This document shows, one piece after another, positions 49,299 through 57,689 of a stretch of DNA of 64,000 nucleotides. Below the pieces are notes generated by a model. It was not told where the DNA came from, did no database searches, and worked only from the letters and a program-made list of their open reading frames with translations. How positions within the stretch are numbered: the stretch's first letter is position 1; the number at the start of each line of letters is the position of its first letter. The DNA is from Primorskyibacter flagellatus (lineage in GTDB: Bacteria; Pseudomonadota; Alphaproteobacteria; Rhodobacterales; Rhodobacteraceae). The stretch spans positions 434,001 through 498,000 of the forward strand of contig NZ_BMFJ01000001.1 in NCBI RefSeq assembly GCF_014638275.1. Direction: 5' to 3'. The translations under genes were made by a program, and so were the position numbers.

Positions 49299-50927
49299 CT
49301 ATAGACCCGCCTTGCGGCACCCATAGCTCAGCTGGATAGAGCGCTGCCCTCCGAAGGCAGAGGCCAGAGGTTCGAATCCTCTTGGGTGCGCCATTTCATT
49401 TTTCCCCGTCTGAAACTCCTCTAACGCTTTGAATGGTAACGTTATTTTCGGGGTTCGAACACCTTCACCCTTGCGGTACGAAATCGGCTCCACAAAGGCC
49501 AATCTGAGCACGTTTCTCTTCCATGTCAGATCGCCCTTAATCCATATTTCCCAAGGGCTTGACAGGAAGCGCATGGCGAGTTCGAACATTTCCTCAAAGG
49601 CATGGACAGGTTTTGCGCATTTTGAGGCTTTTTCCTGCAAAACAAGCTTCTCTTGCTCCAGATCGGCCACACGTTTTTCGTAGGCTGCAATCACGGAGTC
49701 GTTGCCGCTATCGACGATACGGTCGAGCAGCTTCGTGATTTGGATGTCGATTTTGGCGATACTGTCTTTCGCGGAGGTCACTCCGCGTGAAGCTTGTGCC
49801 GCCCGGTTGTCCCAAGCATTGCGAAACATGACCTGGACAATGCCGGTCAGATTCTTGCTTGGCTGAAGAGACTTCAACAGGGCTTCAACTTCACCTTCCA
49901 GCTTATGCTTTGCGATTGAACAGCGGGCGCTGACACAGCCCTTCGTCTTGCACCAATAATATGGGTAGCGCTTGCCGGTCTTGCTCTGTGAGTAACAGGC
50001 GGTCAGTGGTTTGCCGCAATCATCGCAGAGAACGAACCCACGCACCGGGAAGTTTTCGTTGTTGTCCTTACGCATCGCGGCCTTCGAGTTCCCATTCAGG
50101 CGATCCTGAATGCGATGGAAGGTTTCGATAGAAATCAGCGGCTCATGGTGGCCTTTGCGGAGCGATACATCCCAGTTCTTGGCTTCTACCAGTCCGGCAT
50201 AGACGGGGCGGTTCAGGAGGTCTTGGATTCGTTGATTGCGAATCTCTCCGTTGGGCAAGTCCTTCGGATAGTCCGGCTGGCTTTCCAGAAAGCGCTTCAC
50301 TTCGACCTGGGTTTGAAAGCGTCCAATCGCATACCCATTGAGAGCTTCGGCGATGATCGACGCATGCGGTTCGTTCCGAACCAGCATGTTGCCGTGCTGA
50401 GGGTTGCGCTGATAGAGATAGCCCACAGGTGCTTGAAACACCCAGTAGCCCTTCTCAACGCGGGCCTTCATTTTTTGGATGGTCTGGCGTCGGTTTTGTT
50501 CACGCTCCAGCTCGCCCTGAGCCGCGAAGATAGTCTCGGCGAACTTCCCTTCGGGCGTGTCCTCAAACTTGAAGTTAAGGCATTCAACCTTGGCACCCCG
50601 GCGGGCCAGTTCTTGACGCAGCATGATATGAAACTGCGTATCGCGGGCGAAACGTTTCAGATCGTCGAAGATGACGATGTATTTCTTCTGCGGTTGAGCA
50701 TCGAGGAAGCTGAGCAGCGCCACCATGCCAGGGCGCTTCATGAAATCGCCTCCGCCTGAAGCGTCGTCAGGAAAGACCGCCTCAACTTCGTGACCGTTGG
50801 CGATGGCATACTGGCGGCACCGATGCTCTTGGCTATTGAGCCCGCCCCCAGCGAGCTTTTGTTTGGTCGAAGAGACACGACAATAAATGACGGCGGGTTG
50901 GGCTTCGACGGATGGACTTACTCGCAT
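49299..50927 (-). CDS. serine recombinase whose C-terminus reads antisense through tRNA-Arg
   Basis: A 542-residue large serine recombinase. The N-terminal catalytic domain has YCRVSS (nucleophile S19), a recombinase domain follows (GYLYQRNPQHGNML, NRPVYAGLVEAKNWDV), then a zinc ribbon (LCDDCGKPL, WCKTKGCVSARC) and a coiled coil. The last 30 or so residues, starting near AHPRGFEPLASAF, are the antisense of tRNA-Arg, so the reading frame runs through the target gene. GC content is visibly lower than its neighbours. The gene is probably what remains of, or one end of, an element integrated at tRNA-Arg. Confidence 0.9.
   Translation of the reverse strand: MRVSPSVEAQPAVIYCRVSSTKQKLAGGGLNSQEHRCRQYAIANGHEVEAVFPDDASGGGDFMKRPGMVALLSFLDAQPQKKYIVIFDDLKRFARDTQFHIMLRQELARRGAKVECLNFKFEDTPEGKFAETIFAAQGELEREQNRRQTIQKMKARVEKGYWVFQAPVGYLYQRNPQHGNMLVRNEPHASIIAEALNGYAIGRFQTQVEVKRFLESQPDYPKDLPNGEIRNQRIQDLLNRPVYAGLVEAKNWDVSLRKGHHEPLISIETFHRIQDRLNGNSKAAMRKDNNENFPVRGFVLCDDCGKPLTACYSQSKTGKRYPYYWCKTKGCVSARCSIAKHKLEGEVEALLKSLQPSKNLTGIVQVMFRNAWDNRAAQASRGVTSAKDSIAKIDIQITKLLDRIVDSGNDSVIAAYEKRVADLEQEKLVLQEKASKCAKPVHAFEEMFELAMRFLSSPWEIWIKGDLTWKRNVLRLAFVEPISYRKGEGVRTPKITLPFKALEEFQTGKNEMAHPRGFEPLASAFGGQRSIQLSYGCRKAGL
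49317..49393 (+). tRNA. tRNA-Arg (anticodon CCG)
   Basis: A 77-base tRNA including encoded CCA. The acceptor stem pairs GCACCCA with TGGGTGC. The D-arm has AGCTCAGCTGGATAGAGC, the anticodon stem is CTGCC/GGCAG with loop CTCCGAA giving CCG, and the T-arm is AGAGGTTCGAATCCTCT. The serine recombinase frame runs across it on the other strand. Confidence 0.96.
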
Positions 50928-51642
50928 GATGGACTCCTCTCTGGCGCATCAGAGGTGACCCTCTGAAGCCGTTGATGGAGAACATGTGCGGCACATGCAG
51001 CACGGTCCCGCCCCGGAAATAGATTCGGTAGGTGATGTGGATGTCGGGGATGGAGCCGTTGATGATGTCACCGCTCGGCCCCCGGAAGGCCTCGAGATAC
51101 CTCCGGGAAATGCAGCCGTGGTAGAGCGCGGGCTGGGGCAGGGTCCGGTGATGCTGGGCGGCGAGGATGGCGCGCCGGCGGGCTTCGATGTCCAGCGTGT
51201 CGGGGGTGCCGTAGGCCCAGTGTTTCATGTAGCGGACGGTGCCGGTGCGCTTGCCGAAGCCCTCGATCGGCCAGCCGTAGGTGGGCAGGCTCCAGCTCAG
51301 CGCGTCGGGCTGTCTTTCCTCCAGCAGGCGGCGGAGAAAGCGGAACTGGCCGGGCAGGATGCCGTCGTCGTCGCCGAAGAAGATGACGTAATCGCCGGTG
51401 ACCTGCCGCATCCCGTTCTCAAAATTCTGGCGCATGGAGACGCGAGCGCCGGTCTTGACGTATTTCAGGCGGGGATCGCTGTAGGCGGCGACAACGGCGG
51501 CGGTGTCGTCGGTGCTCTCGTTGTCGGTGACGATGATTTCGACATCGGGGTCGTCGATGGCAAGCGCGGTGGCAAGCGACTGGCGGAGATACAGGGCGCG
51601 TTCCCGCGTCGGGATGACGATGCTGATCTTCACCTGTGACAC
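50833..51642 (-). CDS. family 2 glycosyltransferase, probably truncated by the recombinase insertion
   Basis: A 269-residue GT-A glycosyltransferase: VKISIVIPTRERALYLRQSL, EIIVTDNESTDDT and YVIFFGDDDGILPG (DxD-like motif). The body is convincing up to HVPHMFSINGF. The remaining 45 residues are low-quality sequence that overlaps the recombinase gene in another frame by 95 bases. The native C-terminus has therefore probably been replaced at about 50,940. It may be non-functional. Confidence 0.75.
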   Translation of the reverse strand: MSQVKISIVIPTRERALYLRQSLATALAIDDPDVEIIVTDNESTDDTAAVVAAYSDPRLKYVKTGARVSMRQNFENGMRQVTGDYVIFFGDDDGILPGQFRFLRRLLEERQPDALSWSLPTYGWPIEGFGKRTGTVRYMKHWAYGTPDTLDIEARRRAILAAQHHRTLPQPALYHGCISRRYLEAFRGPSGDIINGSIPDIHITYRIYFRGGTVLHVPHMFSINGFRGSPLMRQRGVHHASKSIRRSPTRRHLLSCLFDQTKARWGRAQ

Positions 51643-51829
51643 TCCCCTGCTGTGCGCGTCCCTCGTCTGAACCAGCGGGGGGCGCGGCTGTCAAGGAATT
51701 GTGAGGTGGGCGGGAATGGGGGGATGTCGTTGGTTGGGGGCGCGGAGAGCCGGAGCCGGGACGGATTGCATTGGAATGGATGCAGTACGTTCTTTGCGGA
51801 CCTTGAAACGGTCGTGCTATCTGAGCCTT

Positions 51830-52450
51830 ATGAAGAAGTATGGCCGCACCTTTCACCTACCGACTTCGCCGGGCGCAACGAGCGACGACAAGATCATGGC
51901 CTCTTTGGTGGGGCTGATGGTGGATGATCTCGTCGTGACCGAAAAGATGGATGGAGAGAACACGACGATCCATAGCACCGGCTCACATGCAAGAAGTCCG
52001 GATAGCCGCTATCACCCCTCGCGTGACTGGCTCAAAGCGTTCGCGGCGGGAATTTCGCCAAATCTGGAAGACGGCGAGCGTATCATTGGCGAGAACCTGT
52101 ATGCTCGCCACTCTGTCGCCTATGACGCTCTGCCGTCATATTTCCTCGGCTTCGGCTGGATCGTCGACGACGAGGTGCAGTCGTGGGATCGGACCATGAC
52201 AAGATTTCAGGAATTGGGCATCTCTGCCGTTCCCACGCTTTATCGCGGCCCTTACAGAGACGACCTTTTTGAAGGCATCGCCCGAAATCTCGATTTGACG
52301 AAACATGAGGGATACGTGGTCCGGACGGCCGGCGCGTTCGATGAAAACGCCATGCCGGAATGCATGGGGAAATATGTGCGAGCAGGGCATGTCCAAGCGG
52401 ATATTCACTGGATGAAGGCCGAAGTTGTTCCCAACAAGCTTGCCGAGTGA
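51830..52450 (+). CDS. RNA ligase family protein
   Basis: A 206-residue nucleotidyltransferase of the Rnl-like RNA ligase family. The nucleotidyl-lysine motif is EKMDGENTT (K39). Later family segments are SRYHPSRDWLK, GENLYARHSVAY, LTKHEGYVVR and the C-terminal GHVQADIHWMKAEVV. It would seal or repair RNA nicks using ATP. The ATG at 51830 gives a family-like start (KKYGRTFHLPTSPGATSDD); the ribosome site is weak. Lower GC and the position next to a recombinase scar suggest horizontal acquisition. The target RNA is unknown. Confidence 0.82.
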   Translation: MKKYGRTFHLPTSPGATSDDKIMASLVGLMVDDLVVTEKMDGENTTIHSTGSHARSPDSRYHPSRDWLKAFAAGISPNLEDGERIIGENLYARHSVAYDALPSYFLGFGWIVDDEVQSWDRTMTRFQELGISAVPTLYRGPYRDDLFEGIARNLDLTKHEGYVVRTAGAFDENAMPECMGKYVRAGHVQADIHWMKAEVVPNKLAE

Positions 52451-52598
52451 ACGTCCGGAAACTCGATTCCGCCGTCATCAGACCAGCTCCCGAAGACGTC
52501 TCCGGGAGCTGGAACTTGAAACAATAAAATGTCTGCAGGCCCAAGACCGTCAGCCCTCATTGCCCCCCGCAGGGACCGTCCGGCCCTCTCGCCGCGAC

Positions 52599-52820
52599 CT
52601 AGCGGAGCGTAGCGCGGTAGGTCTCGACCGGGAGGCCGCCGATGCCCCAGTCCTCCAGCGCGACCTCGTCGATGACGACGAAGGTGGTGGCGGGGCTCTT
52701 GCCCAGCACCTCCTGAAGCAGGTCGGTCACGCCCTTGATCAGGCGGGCCTTGTCCTGCGCCGAGGGTCCAGTGCCTTCGGGGCCGCCTTCACGGGTGATC
52801 TTGATGTTGACGTAGGGCAT
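52599..52820 (-). CDS. 4-oxalocrotonate tautomerase-like protein
   Basis: A 73-residue tautomerase-superfamily protein. The start at 52820 puts the catalytic proline second (MPYVNIKITREGG), as the family requires. KARLIKGVTDLLQEVLG and VIDEVALEDWGIGG are typical. It is coupled by ATGA to the NTF2-like gene and lies in an operon with a glutathione transferase. The substrate is unknown. Confidence 0.87.
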   Translation of the reverse strand: MPYVNIKITREGGPEGTGPSAQDKARLIKGVTDLLQEVLGKSPATTFVVIDEVALEDWGIGGLPVETYRATLR

Positions 52821-53203
52821 CAGAGCTCCTCCTTCGGGGTATAGGCGAATATCTTGGCGATGACGCGCCACTGCGTGCCGTCGTGCACCAGCGTCAGCAG
52901 GTCGGTGTAGTCGCGGCCCATCATCGACATGCGGGCGGTGATGCGGGCGAGCCGGGACCCGGCAAAGGCGATGTCCAGCACCGAGCCAGTGCGGGGTTCG
53001 CCCCGTTTCGCGGGCGGTTCGCGGGCGTCGATGCGGGCCATGTAGTCGGTGAGGTTCAAGTAGAGTTCGTCGCCCGGCGTGGCGCAGACATAGGCCAGTT
53101 CGGGGTGGAAGACGGTGCGCAGGATGGTGCTGTCGGCCCGGTGCAGGCCGTCGAAGTAGCGCTCCATCAGCGCGGTGAGTTCGGCAAAGGCGGCGGGGGT
53201 CAT
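52820..53203 (-). CDS. NTF2-like/lumazine-binding-type protein
   Basis: A 127-residue SnoaL/NTF2-fold protein (ALMERYFDGLHRADSTILRTVFHP, then DLLTLVHDGTQWRVIAKIFAY). The start at 53203 fits the family; a longer frame upstream is the glutathione transferase read out of frame. It overlaps both neighbours by ATGA. Such proteins act as small isomerases, hydratases or binding partners; no specific role can be given. Confidence 0.8.
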   Translation of the reverse strand: MTPAAFAELTALMERYFDGLHRADSTILRTVFHPELAYVCATPGDELYLNLTDYMARIDAREPPAKRGEPRTGSVLDIAFAGSRLARITARMSMMGRDYTDLLTLVHDGTQWRVIAKIFAYTPKEEL

Positions 53204-53808
53204 TGCAGCAGGCCCTCCGCCCGCAGCGCGGCGCGCGTGGCGGGGCGTTCGGCGACGCGGGCAGCGTGGGCCGCGAGCGCGGGCCAGCGGGACAGGTCCA
53301 TGCCGGTGAAATTCGCCCAGTTCGTCACCACGAAGAGGTAGGCGTCGGCGATCGAGAAGCCGCTTTCGAGATAGCTCCGCCCGTCCGAGAGCGTGGCCTC
53401 CACATGATCGAAGCGGCGGGCGACATCGGCGCGGGCGGCTTCCTTTTCCGCATCGGTGGAGGTGGCGCGGAACAGCGGGCCGAACGCCTTGTGCAGTTCG
53501 GAGGAGACGAAGGTCAGATGCTGGAGCACCTTCGCGCGGGCCAGCGTTCCGGCGTCGGGGATCAGCCCGGCCTCGGGCGCGGAATCGGCGAGATGCTGGA
53601 GGATCGCGGGGCCCTCGGTCAGGACCTCTCCGTCGTCGAGTTGCAGGGCGGGCACGTAGCCCATGGCGTTGACGGCGCGGTAATCCGCGCCTGAGGCGGT
53701 GCGGCCGGTGTCGGTGTCCACCGCCTCGATCTCGAACGGGCGGGCGATCTCGTGCAGGACGATGTGGCTGGCGAGCGGGCAGGCGCCGGGCTTGTAGTAG
53801 AGCTTCAT
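53200..53808 (-). CDS. glutathione S-transferase
   Basis: A 202-residue GST. The N-terminal thioredoxin-like domain begins MKLYYKPGACPLASHIVLHE, with the glutathione-site cysteine C10 of beta-class enzymes and GEVLTEGPAILQHLAD. A helical C-terminal domain has FSIADAYLFVVTNWA. It is the first gene of a three-gene operon divergent from the HxlR regulator, so it is probably induced by reactive electrophiles (inference). Confidence 0.9.
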   Translation of the reverse strand: MKLYYKPGACPLASHIVLHEIARPFEIEAVDTDTGRTASGADYRAVNAMGYVPALQLDDGEVLTEGPAILQHLADSAPEAGLIPDAGTLARAKVLQHLTFVSSELHKAFGPLFRATSTDAEKEAARADVARRFDHVEATLSDGRSYLESGFSIADAYLFVVTNWANFTGMDLSRWPALAAHAARVAERPATRAALRAEGLLQ

Positions 53809-53854
53809 GGGTCAGGTCCCTTGGCTGTTGCGATGCGCCATGGGTTGCGCAAGT

Positions 53855-53925
53855 GGTTTCCGTTGACAACCTGATAACCAATGGTAACCATGGGAAACGG
53901 ATTACCGCAGAGAAACCTGGTTACC
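53855..53925. promoter_or_regulatory. divergent promoter with candidate HxlR operator
   Basis: Two inverted pairs lie in the 121-base gap between the GST and HxlR genes: GTTTCC (53855-53860) with GGAAAC (53893-53898), and GGTAACC (53883-53889) with GGTTACC (53919-53925). GATAACC and GATTACC variants lie between. They are candidate HxlR sites. Confidence 0.4.
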
Positions 53926-53929
53926 GCTC

Positions 53930-54280
53930 ATGGTCCTGAAGATGACACGCAACCGCAGTCCGGAACCGCCGGAGACCTGCATGCTGACGGAATGCATGGC
54001 GGTGATCGCGGGGGCCTGGGCGCCGAACGTGATCTGGTCGCTGCGCGCGGGTCCGCGGAGGTTCAGCGAATTGCGCGCGGACATCCCGCCGATCTCGGCC
54101 AAGGTGCTGTCGACGCGGCTGTCGGAACTTGAGGCGCGCGGCGTTCTGGTACGGCACGTGCGGCGGACCTCACCGCCGTCGACGGAGTATGAACTCACGC
54201 CGCTCGGTGCGGAGCTGATCCCGGCACTGGATGCGATCGTGGCGGTCGGTCACCGGCTGAAGGAACTGGAGCGGGTCTGA
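53930..54280 (+). CDS. HxlR family transcriptional regulator
   Basis: A 116-residue winged-helix protein. The family cysteine is in PETCMLTECMAVIAG, then WSLRAGPRRFSELRADIP and ISAKVLSTRLSELEARGVL, with wing residues RRTSPPSTEYELTPLG. An ATG at 53942 is an alternative start; neither has a good ribosome site. Cysteine-based sensing of aldehydes or oxidants is common in the family. It is divergent from the GST operon and probably controls it. Confidence 0.87.
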   Translation: MVLKMTRNRSPEPPETCMLTECMAVIAGAWAPNVIWSLRAGPRRFSELRADIPPISAKVLSTRLSELEARGVLVRHVRRTSPPSTEYELTPLGAELIPALDAIVAVGHRLKELERV

Positions 54281-54470
54281 GGTCGGCGTCGCCCGGAACC
54301 GGGGCAGGGCGGGGTCGGTGACCGGTGGTTGTTTCGCAATGCTTTCATGGCCCCGTTCCCGATGCCGCCGTCGCAATTGGTCTGCCGGGTGGCGCGAAAT
54401 GGCCCGATACGGCAGACCGATCCGGCGATAGTGTGGCCAGTCAACCGGGCTGGGAATCGACAGGGCTTAC

Positions 54471-56093
54471 ATGGACATCATCGAAACCGACGTGGCTGTC
54501 ATCGGGGCGGGGTCCTCGGGCTGCGTCATCGCCGGACGCCTGTCGGAGCGCGCGGACCTGCGCGTCACCGTGCTGGAGGCCGGCGGATCGGACCTGCATC
54601 CCTGGGTCCGGATGCCGATCGGTTACGGCGCGTCGTTCTATCACCCCCGGCTGAACTGGCGCTACTACACCGATCCCGAAACCGGGCTGAACGGTCGCCG
54701 CGCCTACTGGCCGCGGGGCAAGGTGCTGGGCGGGTCGTCCTCCGTCAACGCCATGGTGTTCATCCGGGGGCAGGCGCGGGACTATGACCTCTGGGCGGAG
54801 GCGGGGAACACGGGCTGGTCCTACGAGGACCTGCTGCCGCATTTCAAACGGATGGAGAACAACCTCGCCGGGGCGGACCAGTGGCGGGCACGGGGCGGGC
54901 CGGTCACGGTTCGGTCGATCGGGCAGGAGGTGCATCCGCTGGCGCGCGCCTATGTCGCCTCTGCCGTCGCCGCCGGTCACACCGCGAACCCGGATTTCAA
55001 CGGCGCGACGCAGGAAGGCGTGGGCTTCTACCAGATCACTACGAAGAACGGTTTCCGCGCCTCTGCCGCGACGGCCTACCTGCATCCGGCGATGAAACGG
55101 GGCAACCTGCAGGTTGTCACCCATGCCTATGTCACGCGCATCCTGTTCGATGGCAGGCGCGCGACCGGGGTCGAATACCGCCACGGCGACCGGCTGGTGC
55201 GGCTGATGGCGCGGCGGCAGGTGGTGCTGTCGGCGGGGGCAGTGGGGTCCCCGCAGATCCTGGAACTGTCGGGCATCGGCGATCCGGAGCGGCTGGCCGA
55301 GGTCGGGATCGACACCGTCCACGCCCTGACGGGGGTGGGGGAGAACCTGCAGGACCACGTCGGTTTCGACCTCTGCTACCTGTCGAAAGTGCCGACACTG
55401 AACCGGACCTTCGGGACCTGGACCGGGCGGATGGCGGCCGGAATCCGCTACGTGATGACCCGGCGCGGGCCGCTGTCGCTGTCGGTCAACCATGCGGGCG
55501 GGTTCGTGCGGTCGGACCCGGCGCGGCAGCGCCCGAACATCCAGCTTTACATGCAGCCGATGAGCTATACGCGCGGTGTGCCGGGCAAGCGGGCGCTGAT
55601 GCAGCCGGACACATTTCAGGGGGTGATGATCGGCATGTCGAACTGCCACCCGCTGAGCCGGGGATCGATCCACCTGCGCTCTGCCGATCCTGACGAGGCG
55701 CCGTCGATCCGGCCGAATTACTTCTCCGCCCAAGGCGATCTGGAGGAGATGGTGGACAGCGCCGCCCTGCTGCGGTCCATCGCCGCGCAGGATCCGCTTG
55801 TTGCGTCGCTGGACGGCGAGTTGAAGCCGGGGCCGGAGGTGACGGACCGCGAGGGGCTTTCCGCCTACGTCCGCGACACCGCCGGGTCGATCTTCCATCC
55901 CTGCGGCACCTGCGCCATGGGCACCGACCCCGGTGCGGGGGCGGTGGTGGCGCCGGACCTGCGGGTGCACGGGATCGAGGGGCTGACGGTGGCGGATGCA
56001 TCGGTCATGCCGCTCATCACATCGGGAAACCTGAACGCGCCCGCCCTGATGATCGGAGAGAAGGCGGCCTCGCTTATCGCGGCGCGGCTGTAA
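54471..56093 (+). CDS. GMC family flavoprotein oxidoreductase (choline dehydrogenase-like)
   Basis: A 540-residue GMC oxidoreductase. FAD-binding is in [19 protein letters not shown], with the GMC signature [41 protein letters not shown], and the C-terminal active-site region [19 protein letters not shown] and [17 protein letters not shown]. It oxidises an alcohol to an aldehyde or lactone. It converges with the MocR-type regulator gene, overlapping it by 20 bases. The substrate is undefined; members next to enolase-type enzymes often act on sugars or polyols. Confidence 0.9.
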   Translation: MDIIETDVAVIGAGSSGCVIAGRLSERADLRVTVLEAGGSDLHPWVRMPIGYGASFYHPRLNWRYYTDPETGLNGRRAYWPRGKVLGGSSSVNAMVFIRGQARDYDLWAEAGNTGWSYEDLLPHFKRMENNLAGADQWRARGGPVTVRSIGQEVHPLARAYVASAVAAGHTANPDFNGATQEGVGFYQITTKNGFRASAATAYLHPAMKRGNLQVVTHAYVTRILFDGRRATGVEYRHGDRLVRLMARRQVVLSAGAVGSPQILELSGIGDPERLAEVGIDTVHALTGVGENLQDHVGFDLCYLSKVPTLNRTFGTWTGRMAAGIRYVMTRRGPLSLSVNHAGGFVRSDPARQRPNIQLYMQPMSYTRGVPGKRALMQPDTFQGVMIGMSNCHPLSRGSIHLRSADPDEAPSIRPNYFSAQGDLEEMVDSAALLRSIAAQDPLVASLDGELKPGPEVTDREGLSAYVRDTAGSIFHPCGTCAMGTDPGAGAVVAPDLRVHGIEGLTVADASVMPLITSGNLNAPALMIGEKAASLIAARL

Positions 56094-57549
56094 GCGCGGC
56101 GGCGAGGTCGCGGGCGGCGCGGGCGATCTCCTGCGGCGGGGTGGCCGAAAAGCCGAGCGTCAGGCCCTTCTGCGCCACCGGGGCGAGGGCAAAGCGCCCG
56201 ATGGGGGCCGTCGCGATATTGCGCAGTTTCGCGACCTCGGCGGCCCTGTTTTCGTCGCGCTGCTTCGGCAGCAGGCCGACGGTGTGAAAGCCGGTTTCGG
56301 TCGGGCGGATGTCGATCAGGCCCCTGAGGTGCTTCTCTCCGGCCTCCATCAGTGCGTCGCGGCGGTCACGGTAGAGGCTGCGCATCCGGCGGATGTGGGC
56401 AGAGAACCGGCCCTCGTCGATAAAGCCCGCGACGGTGGCCTGTACGGAGTGGGACACGCCGTGCGCCGCTGCGCCAAGCGTGCGTTCGAAGGTGTCGACC
56501 AGCGCACCGGGCACCACCGCGTAGCCAAGCCGGATCGCGGGGAACAGCGCCTTGGAGAAGGTGCCGACGTAGATCACCCGCCCCCCGGAATCGAGCGACT
56601 TGAGCGGGGGGAGGGAGGCGCGGCCGTAATGGAATTCCCCTACATAGTCGTCCTCGATCACCCAGGCCCCGGTCCGCTCTGCCTCGGCCAGCAGTTCGAA
56701 GCGGCGGTCGCGGGACATGGGCACGCCAAGGGGGTGCTGATGCGCGGGGGTGACGAAGGCGGCCTTCATCGCCGGTTCCGCCTCGCGCCCCGCCGCGACG
56801 TCCAGCCCGTGATCGTCGACGGGGACGGGGACCAGGGAAACACCGCGCGAAATCAGGGCGTTGCGGGCACCGATGGCGCCGGGGTTCTCGAACCAGACGG
56901 GGTCTCCGGGCGACAGCAGGATCTGCGCGATCTGGACAAAGGCGTCCTGCGCCCCGGCAAAGACGAAGACCTCCTCAGGGCGGCAGGCAAAGCCACGGTT
57001 CGCGCCGAGGTGACGGCAGATGGACTGGCGCAGCGCGGGCAGTCCGGCGGCGTCGGGATAGGACATGATCTCGGCCCGGTTGCCGCGCCAGTAGCGCGCG
57101 GAGATCTGAGACCAGAGCGCCATGGGAAAAGCGTCGAAGGCCGGCATTCCGGTGACGAAGGCGCGGGGCGCGCGGGGATGTTCGAGCCGGGGGAAGAACC
57201 GGTCGGCGGCGTCGCGCGGCAGGTTGGCGATCTGCTGCGGTGCGGGGTCGGGGCGTTCAGGCGCGGGGGCAGGGGGGCGCACCTCGTCCGAGACGTAGGT
57301 GCCCGCGCCGACCTTGGACACGATCATCCCCTCGGAGGCGAGCTGTTCGTAGACCGTCACCGCCGTGGTGCGCGACACCCCGTGGTCGCGGGCGAGGATG
57401 CGGGTGGCGGGCAGGCGGGTGCCGCGGGGCAGTTCGCCGGACAGGATCATGTCGCGCAGCTTCGTCGCCAGTTGCATGGACAGCCGCGCCGGGTCGGACC
57501 GGTCGATGTTCAGCGAGGGGATGAGCGCGCCGCCGGGGTATTTCGTCAT
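56074..57549 (-). CDS. MocR/PdxR-type regulator (GntR domain fused to aminotransferase domain)
   Basis: A 491-residue regulator. The N-terminal winged helix (LATKLRDMILSGELPRGTRL, GVSRTTAVTVYEQLASEG) is joined to a class I aminotransferase-like domain with the PLP lysine in YVGTFSKALFPAIRLGY. PLP or an amine ligand modulates DNA binding in this family. It is divergent from the enolase-superfamily gene; the intergenic motif TGGACCTT-N6-AGACCATT (57601-57622) is its likely operator and recurs before the binding-protein gene at 60550. Confidence 0.9.
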   Translation of the reverse strand: MTKYPGGALIPSLNIDRSDPARLSMQLATKLRDMILSGELPRGTRLPATRILARDHGVSRTTAVTVYEQLASEGMIVSKVGAGTYVSDEVRPPAPAPERPDPAPQQIANLPRDAADRFFPRLEHPRAPRAFVTGMPAFDAFPMALWSQISARYWRGNRAEIMSYPDAAGLPALRQSICRHLGANRGFACRPEEVFVFAGAQDAFVQIAQILLSPGDPVWFENPGAIGARNALISRGVSLVPVPVDDHGLDVAAGREAEPAMKAAFVTPAHQHPLGVPMSRDRRFELLAEAERTGAWVIEDDYVGEFHYGRASLPPLKSLDSGGRVIYVGTFSKALFPAIRLGYAVVPGALVDTFERTLGAAAHGVSHSVQATVAGFIDEGRFSAHIRRMRSLYRDRRDALMEAGEKHLRGLIDIRPTETGFHTVGLLPKQRDENRAAEVAKLRNIATAPIGRFALAPVAQKGLTLGFSATPPQEIARAARDLAAALTAAPR

Positions 57550-57600
57550 GTCGTCGTGTCGCCTCCCGGCCGGGCAATTGGTCTGTCAGCTTGTGGGAAG

Positions 57601-57622
57601 TGGACCTTATCAGGAGACCATT
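57601..57622. promoter_or_regulatory. candidate MocR-type operator 1
   Basis: TGGACCTT, 6 bases, AGACCATT lies in the 140-base divergent gap between the MocR-type gene and the enolase gene. ATTGGTCTGTC (57577 onward) is a further half-site. The same word pair with a 7-base spacer occurs at 60456-60478. Confidence 0.55.
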
Positions 57623-57689
57623 TTGCAAGTCCTATCTGACCGTACGCTGCCCTCCGGCGGCCCGACCGCGACCCTGACGGACCTGACCC

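Noticed and set aside
49393-52450. Search for a second copy of the tRNA-Arg 3' half as attR.
   Set aside because: Only short TTCGAA-type matches were seen; the CAGAGG-TGAC-CCTCTG hairpin near 50950 resembles a T-arm but is not a copy.
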